NCBI RefSeq assembly: GCF_963169125.1
Contig: NC_084794.1
Location: 70,578,665-70,642,664 of the forward strand
Direction of reading: 5' to 3'
Length of the DNA stretch: 64,000 nt
Source of the DNA: Humulus lupulus
Taxonomy: Eukaryota > Streptophyta > Magnoliopsida > Rosales > Cannabaceae
Shown: in pieces, positions 20,059-31,799 of the stretch
Position numbering within the stretch: position 1 is the first letter of the stretch
Layout: every line of letters starts with the position of its first letter
Position numbers and translations under genes: made by a program
Notes under the pieces: model-generated
Seen by the model: only the letters and a program-made list of their open reading frames with translations
Told to the model about the DNA's origin: nothing
Database searches by the model: none

Positions 20059-23000
20059 ATGGTCTGTCCAGCTGGTGCTCCCGAATCTGTCTCAGCTCTG
20101 ATGCTCACTGTCCAACAACAACAATTTAATGCTCTCTCTCAGACTCTCAATCATGGTCTTCCTGTGCATCTTGATCGCACTAATTTTCTCTTATGGAACG
20201 CTCAGATGGAAAATGTCATATATGCCAATGGTCTTGAAGATTTCGTGAATGGCACTACCCAAGCCCCTGCTCAGCATCTTCCTAATTCTGAAACTCTCAA
20301 CCCAGACTTCATTCAATGAAGGCGCAAAGATAGGCTAATTCTTTCATGGCTATTCTCCTCTCTGTCTCCAGAAATCATGACTCAAATTGTCGGGATGACC
20401 ACGAGTGCCACTGCCTGGTCTGCTCTTCAATCTTATTACTCATCTTCTTCTAATGCTCGTATAATGGAGCTACGACTTCAACTTCAAACCCTAAAGAAAG
20501 GGAGCTTGTCTATGATGGATTACACACTTAAAGTCAAGAACATTACTGATCAACTTGCTGCAGTCTCCGGGAAGGTCTCTGATCGGGATCAAGTGTTGTA
20601 TCTTCTTGCTGGTCTTGGGGCTGATTATAACTCCTTCATTGTTTCTGTAACATCAAAATCAAAAGCCCTATCCTTTGGTCAAGTCTCCAGTCTACTTCTT
20701 TCTCATGAATCAAGATTGGAGCAACAACTTTCAGTGGAAGACTCAACCCCCATTGTTGCTAATATGGCTCACCGCCCATACACATATTCCAAACCTTCTT
20801 CGACCTCTCGACCACCTTTCAATCATGGATCTCACTCCTCTAATCAAGGTCGTGGCTATCACAACAATTGATCCACCCCAACCACTGGCGCTCGCACTGT
20901 GTGTCAACTCTGTCTACGCCCTGGTCATAATTCTTATCACTGCTACAGATGATTTGATCCAAGTTTGCCTCCCCCTTCTCAGTCCTCTTCCCAGACATCC
21001 CCAGCTCCTATAACAGCCATGGTTGCCACCCCAGCTACTGTTGCAGATGACTCTTGGCTTCTTGATATAGGGGTTTCTCATCATCTCACGCCTTCCATCA
21101 CCAATCTTGATAATCCTTCCCCTTATACTGGTTTTGACAATGTCACAGTGGGTAATGGTTCTTCTATCTCTATCAAATCTACTGGCACCTCTACTATTCC
21201 TACTTCTCAACATTTCTTTCATTTAAATAAAGTCTATCATGTGCCTAATATTGCCACTAATCTTTTGTCTGTTTCCCAATTTTGTCATGACAACAATGTA
21301 TCTGTTGAATTCTACTCTGATGTCTATCATATAAAGGACCTTCACTCAAAGAAGCTTCTTCATCAAGGAACTCTTGATCATGGCCTGTACACGTTACAAG
21401 TTGCTGCTTTTCTTCACAACAACAAGTCTAAGATTTCGACTTATCACACTACAATTCTTCTGCCCATTTAAGCTTTTACATCTACTGTACCATTTCAAAA
21501 TGTAATTCAGATCCCAGCTGCTATTTGGCATGCTCGGCTTGGTCATGTTCATCATGATATTGTAAATCATGTACTTCATAAATGTAATAAAACATTTTCT
21601 TACAATAAAAATCACCTTTGTACTGCCTGTCAATATGCTAAAAGTCATAGGCTTCCTTCTTCCCTCTCTAAATCTCATGCCACACAACCATTAGAGCTTA
21701 TTCACACTGATATTTGGGGACCATCTCCTATTCCCTCTACTGATGGCTCACGCTATGTTTTACTGTTTGTTGATGACTTTTCTAGGTTTACCTGGTTATA
21801 TGATCTCACCACCAAAGATAAAGCCTTACGCATGTTTAAACAGTTTAAACTTTTGGTCGAAAATCAATTCTCTTCCTCCATAAAACATCTTCAATCTGAT
21901 AATGGTGGTGAGTTCAAATCATTTCTTCCCTTTTTATGGTGTTACCCCTAGGTTCTCTTGTCCCTATACTTCGGCCCAAAATGGCCGAGTAGAACGCAAG
22001 CATCGTCATGTTGTGGAAACAGGCCTCTCCTTGTTAGCTCATGCTTCTCTGCCGATGCAATATTGGCTTTTTGCATTCCGTGTTGCTATATATACAATAA
22101 ATCGGCTTCCTACCAAAGTCCTTAATCTCAAATCTCCCTATGAAGTTCTATATAGTAAGTCTCCTGACTACTCTCTACTTCGTTCTTTTGGTTGCCTTTG
22201 CTTCCCCTGTCTTCGTCCTTACGACAAAAAAAAAACTTGAATATAGATCCAAGTCTTGTATCTTTGTTGGCTATAGCACTTCACACAAACGCTATCTTTG
22301 TCTAGATCCCATAGCTCATAGGATTTATACAACTCGTCATGTAGTGTTTGATGAAAACTCTTTCCCACAACTCACTGTGACACACGCTCCACCCACCTCC
22401 ACTGTCCCAAATTATATCACACCAGCTATTTTACCTTTGTCCTTAACTTCTTATCCCCCCACTACTGCCATGACCACTCCTCCCACTACATCTTCCCCTC
22501 CATTATCTCCCCCTTGCTTTCACAACCTGATCCCATTACTTGTGATCCCACAGTTACTACTAATATATCTTCTTTTGTGCAGGACACTACCACTGGCAAC
22601 ACGCATCATATGGTCACAAGGGCCAAAAGTGGCATTCGCAAAACCAAAGCTTCCACCACTCAGCTCCCACCTCGTTCATACAAACTTGCTCTTATTGCTC
22701 CTCCTTGGAAAGCAGCCATGGAACTTGAACTCACAGCACTTGCCGAGAACAACACATGAACCCTTGTCCCACGACCTCTCCATGTCAATATTATTGATTG
22801 TAAGTGGTTCTTCAAGCTCAAGTACAATTCGGATGGCTCCATAGAACGTCACAAAGCTCGGAGGTTTACGCATACTGCTGGGGTTGACTATTTTGACACT
22901 TTTTCCCCTGTGATAAAGCCAGCAACCATTCGGGTCATTCTTGCTTTAGCTCTGTCCAAACAGTGGTGTCTTCGACAGCTTGATGTGCACAATGATTTCC

Positions 23001-24187
23001 TCAACGGAGATCTCTCTGAGGCAGTGTTTATGTCCCAACCCCCTGGATTTATTGGCCCTCGTCATCCTACTCATGTCTGTCGCTTACACAAAGCTCTCTA
23101 CGGCCTCAAACAAGCCCCTCGAGCTTGGTTCTCCAAACTGAGTTCTGCTCTGAAAGCCTGGGGTTTCATTTGTTCCAGATCTAACCCATCCTTGTTCATT
23201 CTTCACAAGGATAACTTTGAACTTTACATTATGGTTTATGTAGATGACTTAGTCATCACAGGCAGTGATTCGTCAAAAATAGAGGGTGTTGTTCGTGATC
23301 TTGGTCAGCTTACCGAATTTTTAGGAGTTGAGGTATCCTATTTTCCTGGCCACATCCATCTCTGTCAATGAAAATATATTCATGATCTCTTATTGCTCAC
23401 AGACATGCTTGACTGTAAACCAGACACAACTCCAGGATCTGTCAGCAAGCAACTTTCACAATATGATGGTACACCCCTAGAAGATGCCACTGAATATCGT
23501 CGGGTTGTTGGTTCATTGCAGTATGTCACCATGACCCGCCCTGATATTGCTTATGCCATCAACCGTGCCTGTCAATATATGCATGCTCCAACATCCTCTC
23601 ATTGGCTTGTTGTCAAGAGGATTCTGCGATATCTTCGAGGCACCCAACATCATGGCATAACTCTTTCTGCATACTCTAGCTTTCATCTTTCTACCTTTGC
23701 TGACGCAGATTGGGATTCCTCACCTGATGACAGACGCAGAACCAATGGCTATTGTGTCTTCTTTGGTGACATCATTGTGTCTTGGTCTTCTAGCAAACAG
23801 AAAGTGGTGTCCCGTAGCAGCACAGAAGCTAAATATCGATCTCTTGCCAACGCTGCTGCTGAGCTCACTTGGTACAAATATCTCTTCTCTGAGTTACATC
23901 TGCCTATTACTTCACCTCCTGTTCTTTGGTGTGACAATATTTCTGCCACTCATCTTGCCTCAAACCCCATTTTCCATGCTCACACTAAACATATTGAGAT
24001 TGACTTTCATTTTCTACAAGATATGGTTGCACGCAAGGAGCTCTCAGTTCAGTTTGTGCCTTCGGAACACCAAGTGGCTGACATACTCACTAAACATCTA
24101 CTTGCAGCTCGGTTCAATGCTTTGTATTCCAAATTGACAGTTCTTCCTAGACCTATCAATTTGAGGGGGCCTGTTAGAGAAAGTTAG
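20059..24187 (+). pseudogene. copia 2 gag-pol polyprotein, decayed
   Basis: It starts at ATG 20059 with a UBN2-type gag and a zinc knuckle CQLCLRPGHNSYHC (about 20898-20940). Protease is at about 21050, where the catalytic motif reads DIGVS instead of DSGAS. The pre-integrase and integrase region spans 21520-22300 (DIWG, SDNGGEF, NGRVERKH), RT about 22770-23420 (VYVDDL near 23238) and RNase H to about 24140. Stops are at 20317, 20869, about 20950, 21469, 22756 and 23369. Frameshifts occur near 21930, 22230 (A run) and 22500. Short in-frame losses lie after HKAR (22855) and after YVDD. It ends in the 3' LTR at 24187. It cannot encode functional protein. Confidence 0.9.
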
Positions 24188-24345
24188 GCTGTTACTCATG
24201 TTGTTAATTCTGTTACTTTGTAACTAATCTGCTTCATACATGTCCAATCTGTTTACTCTGTAACCTCTTATTATATAATAAGAGTTCTTCTCTCAGATGA
24301 ATATAATAATAAGAGACTTTGTTTCACTCTCTCTCTAGATTTACA
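24172..24345 (+). repeat. 3' LTR of copia 2
   Basis: This 174-bp copy of 19780-19960 follows the PPT GAGGGGGCC directly. It is followed by AAAGT, the imperfect target duplicate. Confidence 0.92.
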
Positions 24346-24564
24346 AAAGTTACTATTAATCTTGTTTGGATTAATATAAAGAGAGAAAATTATAAATATC
24401 TTATTTAGAATATGGTATTTATTTATTTAATTTAAAACTTATATTTTAAGATAAAGTTAATTTTGAATTAATTGATATTTATGTTGGGATAAATATATTG
24501 TCTTAAAAGTTTGATTAAATAAACAAATGAAAAAAATTAGGGAAACTCTAATAGGGGTGGGCGA

Positions 24565-24589
24565 CACACACTATACAGTATAGTGTGTG
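24565..24589. repeat. Perfect inverted repeat, 12-bp arms, 1-bp centre
   Basis: The arms CACACACTATAC and GTATAGTGTGTG flank a single A. Two further pairs match after one mismatch. It lies inside the LTR-like unit. It may be a cruciform-prone spot or a protein-binding palindrome; nothing supports a specific role. Confidence 0.8.
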
Positions 24590-25371
24590 ACGTCTAACTC
24601 AGGGATTTTTATCCCAGGAGTTTGAATTTTGAATTTCAAATAATTTTGTTTAATTAGTTATTTTATTATTCTTTTTAAATATAATTCAAAAAAATAATTA
24701 AATATAAATATCAGATCAGTTTTAATTTGAATTTAAATTTTAATAGAATAGAGATTATTTAATTAGATTAGATAATTTCAAATTAAGTCTAATAGTACGT
24801 GACTTTCAGAAGGAGCTTTAATTTATTTTTTTATGAGATTAAAAAATACAGACTCTCTCTCTAAAGCTATGGTTTTCTTCTCTAAACCTGAAAATTATCC
24901 AAAAACCTCTTCTCTAAGTCAAACCTCTAGAGTGTCACATAAATCAACCTTTTGAATCCTGCGTGCCCACACACGTCCTTGTGTGTTTGATTATTGGTCT
25001 GGAAGATCAAATGTGTGAGCTTTCAGATTACAAGATAGGAAGATCGTTGATTTTATACAAAAAGACTCAAGGACACTTGATAGGCTACAAGAGGTAATCC
25101 CTAATCTGTTTTGTATGTGATTTAATGTTTATATATGTATATGATCCTGACTGATATTGATATTTATTAAAATGAGTCCATATATTTCGCTGCGCACATT
25201 TGATTTGATCATTTACTACCAACATTTTTTTTACCAATTTCCTGGACCGCACCACACCGCATATGCGGTTCGAGTAATTCTCCAAATTGCAACCCACACT
25301 GCATAGACCTCAAACCGCATAAACCGAACCACAAAAATGTGGTGTGGTGCGATGCGATATGGTGTGAACGG

Positions 25372-25978
25372 TGTTGACCTTGATTTTGGTCAACTGACAC
25401 GGAGTAAAAAATGCTTGATGTGGACAAATATGTTGAAATGAAGATAATGACAAAAACAGTAAAGCACACAAGAATTTATAGTGGTTCGGTCCCAGAATCT
25501 GGTAATAACCTACGTCCACTGGAGCTATTATTGATATAATATTTCAAAGGAGTGATCAAAGAACTAGGGTTCAATGAGTTTCACCAACCTCTGAAGAACA
25601 AAACAATATATTGAATGTGATAGCTCTATTTCACTCATAAATCTCTAATCTTCAGTAATTAGAAAGCCCAAAGGTCCTTTCCTTGAGCCATTTTTCTCTA
25701 TTTATAGGCTCAAGGAAGATTACATTAATTTGTTACAGATTTTCTTTCCTAAATAATCGGATACTCAGGAAATCATGGGAGACAATTTCGGATATAATCA
25801 TAACTGCATAAGATTTTCTCCAAATATAACGAGTATACGACCAAGTTGGTCGTATATAACGATTGAGCGTCGCGCCATAGAAATCTTTCTGGTCGATGGT
25901 CGAACAAGACTTCCGCCAGGTGTCAGCCACGTGTACCAAACGTCTGCCATGTCATCCATGCCTATTTTTTGGATAACA
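25372..25978 (-). repeat. 3' LTR of T2
   Basis: This 607-bp LTR reads TGTTGACC...GGATAACA on the plus strand. It is adjacent to the polypurine tract complement TTTTCCCCCCAAG at 25979-25991. It contains a ~20-bp palindrome built on TACGACCAA and TTGGTCGTA near 25832-25856. Confidence 0.95.
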
Positions 25979-26212
25979 TTTTCCCCCCAAGTCTGTTTAA
26001 TGCGACCAGCAATAAAGAAACTTTAGGGAAACAACCGTTCATATGCCCCATGAAATCTATCGGAGTCTTCGTGCGTTTTTGAAAACCGTGACATAATTAT
26101 GTCTAATCAAGCCTTTTCGGTTTTCAAGAAACCAATTTGACGGCTTATACACTCCCCCACGTTTTGAAAATGGGAAAGTCATGATTTCCACTTTCTGCTA
26201 TACTTTAGCCTC

Positions 26213-26811
26213 TATAAGTAACCTTTTTATCTTTCTTATAATCCTTTACTTCATCATTTTGATCAAGAACTTTGCTCCAGAGCCCAGAATTTCGAAACAA
26301 TTCAGACGTCCTGCCGAAGATCTTTCCGACTTGAAATTTTTATTTTTCTGAATCTCCAACCTTTGCCCAGGTAACCTCTCGTTCTTTCAAACTTTTAATG
26401 ATGCCATGCATGTAGTTACTGTGCTCTGTGATTTCCTTCTTGAGTAGAAATTTATAAGGATTTTGTATAAACCATATGATGCTTGGTAAGAGAGTGTATT
26501 TCTGCTTTATATAAGTTAGGAGCTAGTTCGATAGTAAGGATCATAGGTTTAGGGTGTAAGATTGACGTAAAAATTCGATCTTTAAGCTAGTTGAAAAAAC
26601 TGGGTTTTTTCCCGCCCTTTAGGAGTTGAAAAAGTTTCTTTTCAGAAAACGTTTTATTTCCTTTTTGATCCGTTTTTCAAACTGCTAGCACCAAACTCAG
26701 TGTATGGGTAGGATGCTGCTGGTCAATAGACGCGAGCAACGTTATCCCAATCTCCCACGTAACTCCCTAGGCTATGTGTCTTATCTCCTCCTTTGTTTGT
26801 TTGCAGTTCAT
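26213..26811 (+). promoter_or_regulatory. Promoter, leader exon and 5'-UTR intron of the T2 antisense gene
   Basis: TATAAG (26213) is followed by a leader ending CCCAG with donor GTAACC (26371). The intron ends TTTGCAG at about 26806, five bases before the ATG at 26812. The intron contains TTTCCCGC (26608-26615), a consensus-like E2F site (TTTSSCGC), inside the block GGGTTTTTTCCCGCCC. The same block exists in T1, and in T3 with C changed to T. Function is inferred from conservation across copies. Confidence 0.55.
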
Positions 26812-29408
26812 ATGCAAGACCCTTGGGGAGGAGAAAGACCCATTGAAGACAACCTCCTAGCTCAGCTGCTTGAAGGCGAAGAAAACCCCTCTACTCTGAT
26901 ACCAGATATCCCTTTCTCTCGCCTTAGTCCAAACACTTCTCCAGTTCCAACCCAAAGAATGGCTCGAACAAAAACTAAAGCTCAAAAAAGGAAAATCCCT
27001 AACTCCTCATGCCAGCCTACTGCCGATGCCCCATCGACCAGTGGTTGAAGCGAAAATGTTCCTGAAACCAATGTACAAAGGCATGCCCGTCCTCGACACG
27101 CTGCTCAGCCGGATGTCGAGTGGCATGTCATTCCCCAGAGTAGAGTGACAATTAGGATGATCGCCAACTACTTAAATAAGTATAAACTGACAGGGGTAAC
27201 ACTGGTTAAACCTTCCCTCGACCAGAGGGCCAACCTTCCAGGTGGGGCCTACAGCGCCTGGTCGCGGTTTCATATTGAGGCAGGTGCCACTTTGCCTCTT
27301 CACTCATTCTTTCAGGGGGTGGCAAATTACTTTGGAGTTGCCCCCTTCCAAATTACCCTAAATGGATATAGAATGTTGGCCGCACTCTATATCCTTTACA
27401 AACTCAAAAAATGGCCAGAACCCACTCCTCACGAGGTCAACTTTCTTTTTGACCTTAAGTCCAACCCTAACCAAGAAGGCACGGGGTTCTTCCACTTTTG
27501 TCATCAAGAAACCGGGCGCACTTTCTTGTTCGACACTACTCACATCTCCAATGTGGGGAGGTATCACCAGGAATACGTCCTTACATCCGACCTAGTCGCA
27601 TACAACTTGGCCTTCACCCGAGGAGGTAAAAATTCTTACGTCACTAGCTTCTTCGCTTAGTGTTTTTCTGCCACAATGTCTTGACATTTCATTGTGTTCC
27701 AGGCCCATGGTTACGTCCAATCCCAACTCCAGGGATGGAGTCAAGGGGGACACTCTAAGCCAACATGTCGAATGCTGATAAGAGTGTCAAAAATTTAGTT
27801 ACCGAGGCTAACCTTAGGTTGGCCGGCCTCTGGAATCCTCAACCAGCGACGAGTGGACCTTCAGCGGAAAATGCCCAAGCCGAAGTGGAACTCAAGTAGC
27901 AACCCCAAGCGTCTCCTCCGCGGAGGAGACCGACTGGGGTTACGATCAGGGAACCTGCCATCTCTCACCGAACAGAGAAACCCTTGACCCCTGAGGGCAA
28001 AGGAAAACAAAAGGCTGCTGAGCCTACCGAACTTTCTGACGATTCGTTGGATGAAAACGGTATAATAATCTCGCTTTTAAATCACTTGCCAATTCCCTCT
28101 CATCTATTTGATGGGGATGGCAACTTTAAGAATGCTCCCTCCTTAAATTTAGATTTCTTCCAAGTAGTAGGTAGTTCAGTAAATAATGTTACAACCAATA
28201 GTTGTAGCGCGGGTACTTTACTTGTAATCCTTTTACTTTCATTCTTTTATCCTGCATGACCATTTAGTCTTACTTCTTGCATTGCTTCCTTTTGTGCAGG
28301 TATGGACTCCGAGGACGTTTTTGAGCACTACCAGGCTGTCGTTGCCTCTTCTGTCCCGAAGAAGGATAGCAAGAGGGCTCGAGGGGAAAGCAGCAAGACT
28401 CCCTCAAAGAAGGCTCGAACAGACGATGTTCCAGCCACTGCCCCCTCCAAGGAGAACTCACCACCTCCACCCTCCTCCGGGCAGACGACTCCCACTCTTG
28501 CTGATCCACAGCCTTCTTCCAAGGCTCCTGACAAGGAGGCATTGAACACCTCACCCGAAGGCTCCCTGGCCAGCTTCATGGTCGGCTCAGCCAGGGAGAG
28601 GATATATAAGCTCTCCAAGCACAGATGCAGCCAGGCAGCCATTACTGAAACTACCTCCATGGAGGCTGATCAGGTCGTCAACAGAGGGCTGAATGAGATA
28701 GTTAGCATAAGTTATCTCCTGTTACTTTATCATTTATTTTTTATTTCTTGTCCTTACTTTGTCTTATTCTCTGTCTTCAGGGGCTGCTAACTTTAACTGC
28801 TGGCTGGCGCCGTGTTGGGCGTTGGTTTCTCGGGGAAAGAACTTTGACTCCAGGCTTGCCGAGACTAAGCAAGCATTTGAGGCTGACTACAACAAGCTGC
28901 TTAAGGAGAATAAGGAGCTGTCCAAACAGAAAGAACAATTGTGCGAGGACAAAGCTACTCTCACCAAGGAGCTTCTGGACGCCCAAGATGCCCTGAAGAA
29001 AGCCAACGAATCCCGGGAAAAATTCAAGGAAAGTGCCAGGCTCAACGCTCAAGCATGTGTTCAGCTTGAGCTTGATCTGATCGCCAGCAGGCAGGAGACG
29101 GGGGAGCTTGAAAAACAAGTGCAGGAGCTCGAGGAGGCCGGGGCCAAGAATTTAAATAAGTATAAGGAGGCCACTCACCTCTGCTTCTATGAATTCTAGA
29201 AGCATAACCGGGAGGCTAACTTCGACTACCTGTCAGAACGTTTGAAGAGGACTCTGATGGCGCAGTGCGCCATCCGGCTGGAAGAAGAAGAAAAGGCCAA
29301 AGTGCCTGCCTCTCCAGAGATCTCCCTAGCAGAGGGATTGATGGTGCTAATGCTGAAGCTGGTCCTTTGGCTGACCAAGGCACTCCTCCCAACCCTCCGG
29401 CTCCTTAA
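26812..29408 (+). pseudogene. T2 antisense accessory gene, four coding exons (PF04195-like domain plus coiled coil)
   Basis: My model has exons 26812-27625, 27703-28212, 28300-28706 and 28781-29408. The borders are GT-AG except the third donor, which reads AT where T3 has GT. Splice phases (1, 1, 0) join in frame. Exon 1 (MQDPWGGERPIEDN...) carries a segment about 150 residues long with WSRFHIEAGATLPLH, GVANYFGVAPFQ and FFHFCHQETGR, resembling the plant 'putative gypsy type transposon' domain. Exon 3 is Ser/Pro/Lys-rich. Exon 4 is a long Lys/Glu coiled coil ending near KVPASPEISLA. Stops at 27046 (TGA), about 27751 (TAA) and 27897 (TAG), and shifts near 28830 and 29340, make this copy a pseudogene. 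Its role is unknown. Confidence 0.75.
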
Positions 29409-30084
29409 TAATTTTTCTCTTTTTATTTCGTTTTCATGGCCCACGGGTCGTATTATAAAGACAATTTGTTTTTGTTGCTACAAGGGCAGCTTTTTACTTT
29501 TAATTAAACAATTACATCCGAGCAGTACTGCTCGCGGTGTAAAAGAATGCCTTTTGATATTATAATATTTCTGTCTATTATAACATTTGTTCGCATGACC
29601 GAACTTAGCATAGTACTTTGGCTTGATTTAACAAAATATAAATTTTGAGAAATACTCTAAGTATCGTAGCATGCTTTCACTCATTTTGTTCATGTGTTTA
29701 CATACCTCTTGGTATGCTTTGCTATCGATGTACCTTATATACCCCCCAAGTGATCGAGGAGCTTTAGGTCCTTGGTCACTTGCCTTGACCATGACCTGTG
29801 TAAACATTACTGCTCGGTAGGAAATGCAACACTTATAATACAGCAAAACAACACACGTAATGAACAAATACTTGTAAAAATAAATTTACAAAGGTTGGCA
29901 AGAATGATTGGCTGCGCACAGTCCCTTATAATTCTTGTATTAAAAATGGACTAAACATGTCTTTACGAGTGATCTTAAAAAGATCTTACACTTATAAGCA
30001 ATTAGCCATACAGCGTGGCTAACCCTTTTTCAAAACTTGTAAAAAGTAAAAATTAATACAAGCCAGTCCTTTAAAAAGGACTGT
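29409..30084. other. T2 spacer between convergent antisense gene and integrase
   Basis: It is homologous to the T1 and T3 spacers. It contains the palindrome CGAGCAGTACTGCTCG (29519-29534), nested in a longer imperfect stem TTACATC...GGTGTAA. On the minus strand it contains CTTGGGGGGT (29760-29751), resembling the element's own PPT. The 3' ends of both transcripts should fall here. Confidence 0.65.
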
Positions 30085-31142
30085 TTATTGGTAATACTTG
30101 CGCAAGTGTTCTCCGTTCCAATAGCGTGGAATGAGATCTCCATTTAAGCGTGCAAGCTTGTAGGTGCCTGGATGAAGGACTTCCTTAATCTGGTAAGGTC
30201 CTTCCCAGTTTGGTCTGAGCACTCCAGCAGTTGGGTCGCGGGTGTTTAAGAAAACTCGTCGTAGTACTAGGTCTCCGACGTTGAACTTTCTTTCTTTCAC
30301 CTTTGAGTTAAAATACCGGGAGACCTTTTGCTGGTACGCAGCTACTCGGAGTTGGGCTTTTTCTCGTATTTCTTCAAGCGAGTCTAGGGACTCTATCATC
30401 AGTTGGCTATTCTGGTCCTGGTCGTATGTAATTCGTCGATGTGAGGGCAGATCTAACTCGACGGGCAACATAGCTTCATACCCGTATGCTAAGGAAAACG
30501 GGGTATGACCTGTCGCTGTTCGATGAGAAGTTCTATACGACCAGAGTACTTCAGGCAGCTGTTCTGGCCATGCTCCTTTAGCGTCTTCAAGTCTTTTCTT
30601 CAGGTTATCTTTGAGTGTTTTATTCACTGCTTCAACTTGCCCATTTTCTTGTGGATGCACAACTGAAGAAAAGCTTTTGACGATTCCATGTCTTTCGCAG
30701 AAGTCTGTGAATAAGTCGCTGTCAAAATGGGCGCCGTTGTTTGAGACAATTTTTTGAGGTAAACCATACTGGCAAACAATGTTCTTGATGACAAATTCAA
30801 GAACTTTCTTGGTCGTTATGGTAGCGAGCAGCTCAGCTTCGGCCCATTTGGTGAAGTAGTCGACTGCTACGACTGCATATTTTACTCCACCCTTCCCTGT
30901 TGGCAGGGATCCAATCAAGTCTATACCCCGTACTACGAAAGGCCAAGGACTCTGCATCTGCTTTAACTCGTTGGGAGCTGCGCGCGGAATCTTCGAAAAT
31001 CTTTGACACTTATCGCATTTTCGCACAAACTCCATTGAATCTTCGTTCATAGTTGGCCAGAAATAACCTTGCCTCAGAATCTTTTTTGACAAGCTCTGCC
31101 CCCCAGCGTGATCCCCACAGAAGCCTTCATGTACCTCCCTCA
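30085..31142 (-). pseudogene. T2 integrase
   Basis: The open minus-strand frame (352 codons) ends at the stop at 30085. HHCC zinc residues (HEGFCGDH, CDKC), the first catalytic D (GIDLIGSLP) and E (NGQVEAVNKT) are present. The second catalytic aspartate is asparagine (VSNNGAHF; SDNG in T1), a G-to-A type change that should abolish strand transfer. The N-terminal join to the upstream RNase H is broken by a 58-base loss relative to T1, leaving a frameshift and stop at 31143. The C-terminal GPYQIKEVLHPGTYKLARL segment is well kept. Confidence 0.92.
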
Positions 31143-31799
31143 TCAGTAAAGAACACCATCGACCAGAATATACCTAGCAGCCTGTCTCTGCAGAGTTCTG
31201 GCTTTGTTTCTATCTGCTGGTAGGACACCATTTGTGAGATACTCCAAGTATGGTGCCATCCACGTATCCTCCATCTGGATTTCCATATTGGTTTCGTCTG
31301 CTCGTATGCTCGGTTCCCATAATTTCTCTACTGGCACTATATTCAAAGTGTCAGCGTCCTTCGCACTTACGAGTTTGGCTAAAGCATCTGAGTTTGAATT
31401 CTGATCTCGGGGAATTTGCTGGAGGGTATACTTCTCGAATTGTGCCAACAAATCTCTAGTTTTGTTTAAGTAAGCCACCATTTTGAGGCCCCGTGCTTGA
31501 TACTCCCCTAAGACCTGATTCACTACCAGCTGTGAATCACTGTAGATATCAAGCACTTTTATACTCATGTCTTTGGCTAACCTTAGTCCTGCGAGGAGTG
31601 CTTCATATTCGGCCTTATTGTTTGATGCGGTGAAATCAAAACTAATAGCCTAGTGAAATCGATGCCCTTTCGGCGTTATCAATATCACTCCTGCTCCTGC
31701 GTGAGATTCGTTGGACGATCCGTCCGTGAATAACTTCCACGAAGGAGCTTTGACTAGAGGCTCAGGCGTACTAGGTTTTTCGCACTGCTCGTCGTCTGG
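31143..31799 (-). pseudogene. T2 second (plant-type) RNase H
   Basis: The four acidic motifs of RNase H are visible in order: [34 protein letters not shown] and NSDALAKL. This extra RNase H between the RT-linked RNase H and integrase is characteristic of the Tat lineage. A TAG stop at about 31650 interrupts it after HRFH, and the frame ends at 31143, where the 58-base deletion begins. Confidence 0.85.

Larger units (their letters stand above)
19780..24345 (+). mobile_element. Ty1/copia LTR retrotransposon (copia 2)
   Basis: The LTRs are 181 bp (19780-19960) and 174 bp (24172-24345). They begin TGTTAGAG and end ATTTACA, with a near-perfect target duplication AAAAT / AAAGT. The primer site TGGTATCACGAGCC (19961) is of tRNA-Met type, and the PPT TTGAGGGGGCC (24161-24171) precedes the 3' LTR. 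The LTRs differ by about three substitutions and small indels. The gene order is copia (integrase before RT) and the lineage is probably Ale-like. It lies inside the LTR-like unit 18603-25224, so it is younger than that unit. Confidence 0.92.
18603..25224 (+). mobile_element. LTR-like unit (~2.05 kb, probable solo LTR) carrying copia 2
   Basis: Between two blocks of the hAT MITE lies a unit starting TGTTAGGATTAATGTCC and ending TACCAACA, with TG...CA termini and T-rich target sequence on both sides (GTTTT and TTTTT). Removing copia 2 (19780-24345) leaves about 2.05 kb of noncoding DNA with no second copy of its own start. It therefore looks like a solo LTR rather than a full element. A promoter and a donor-like CAAGAGGTAATCC near its end fit an LTR. 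The family was not identified. Confidence 0.6.

Noticed and set aside
26704..26811. Upstream in-frame ATG at 26704 as start of the T2 antisense protein
   Set aside because: The extra residues have no counterpart in T3 or T1, and a 3' splice-site-like TTTGCAG lies just before the ATG at 26812.
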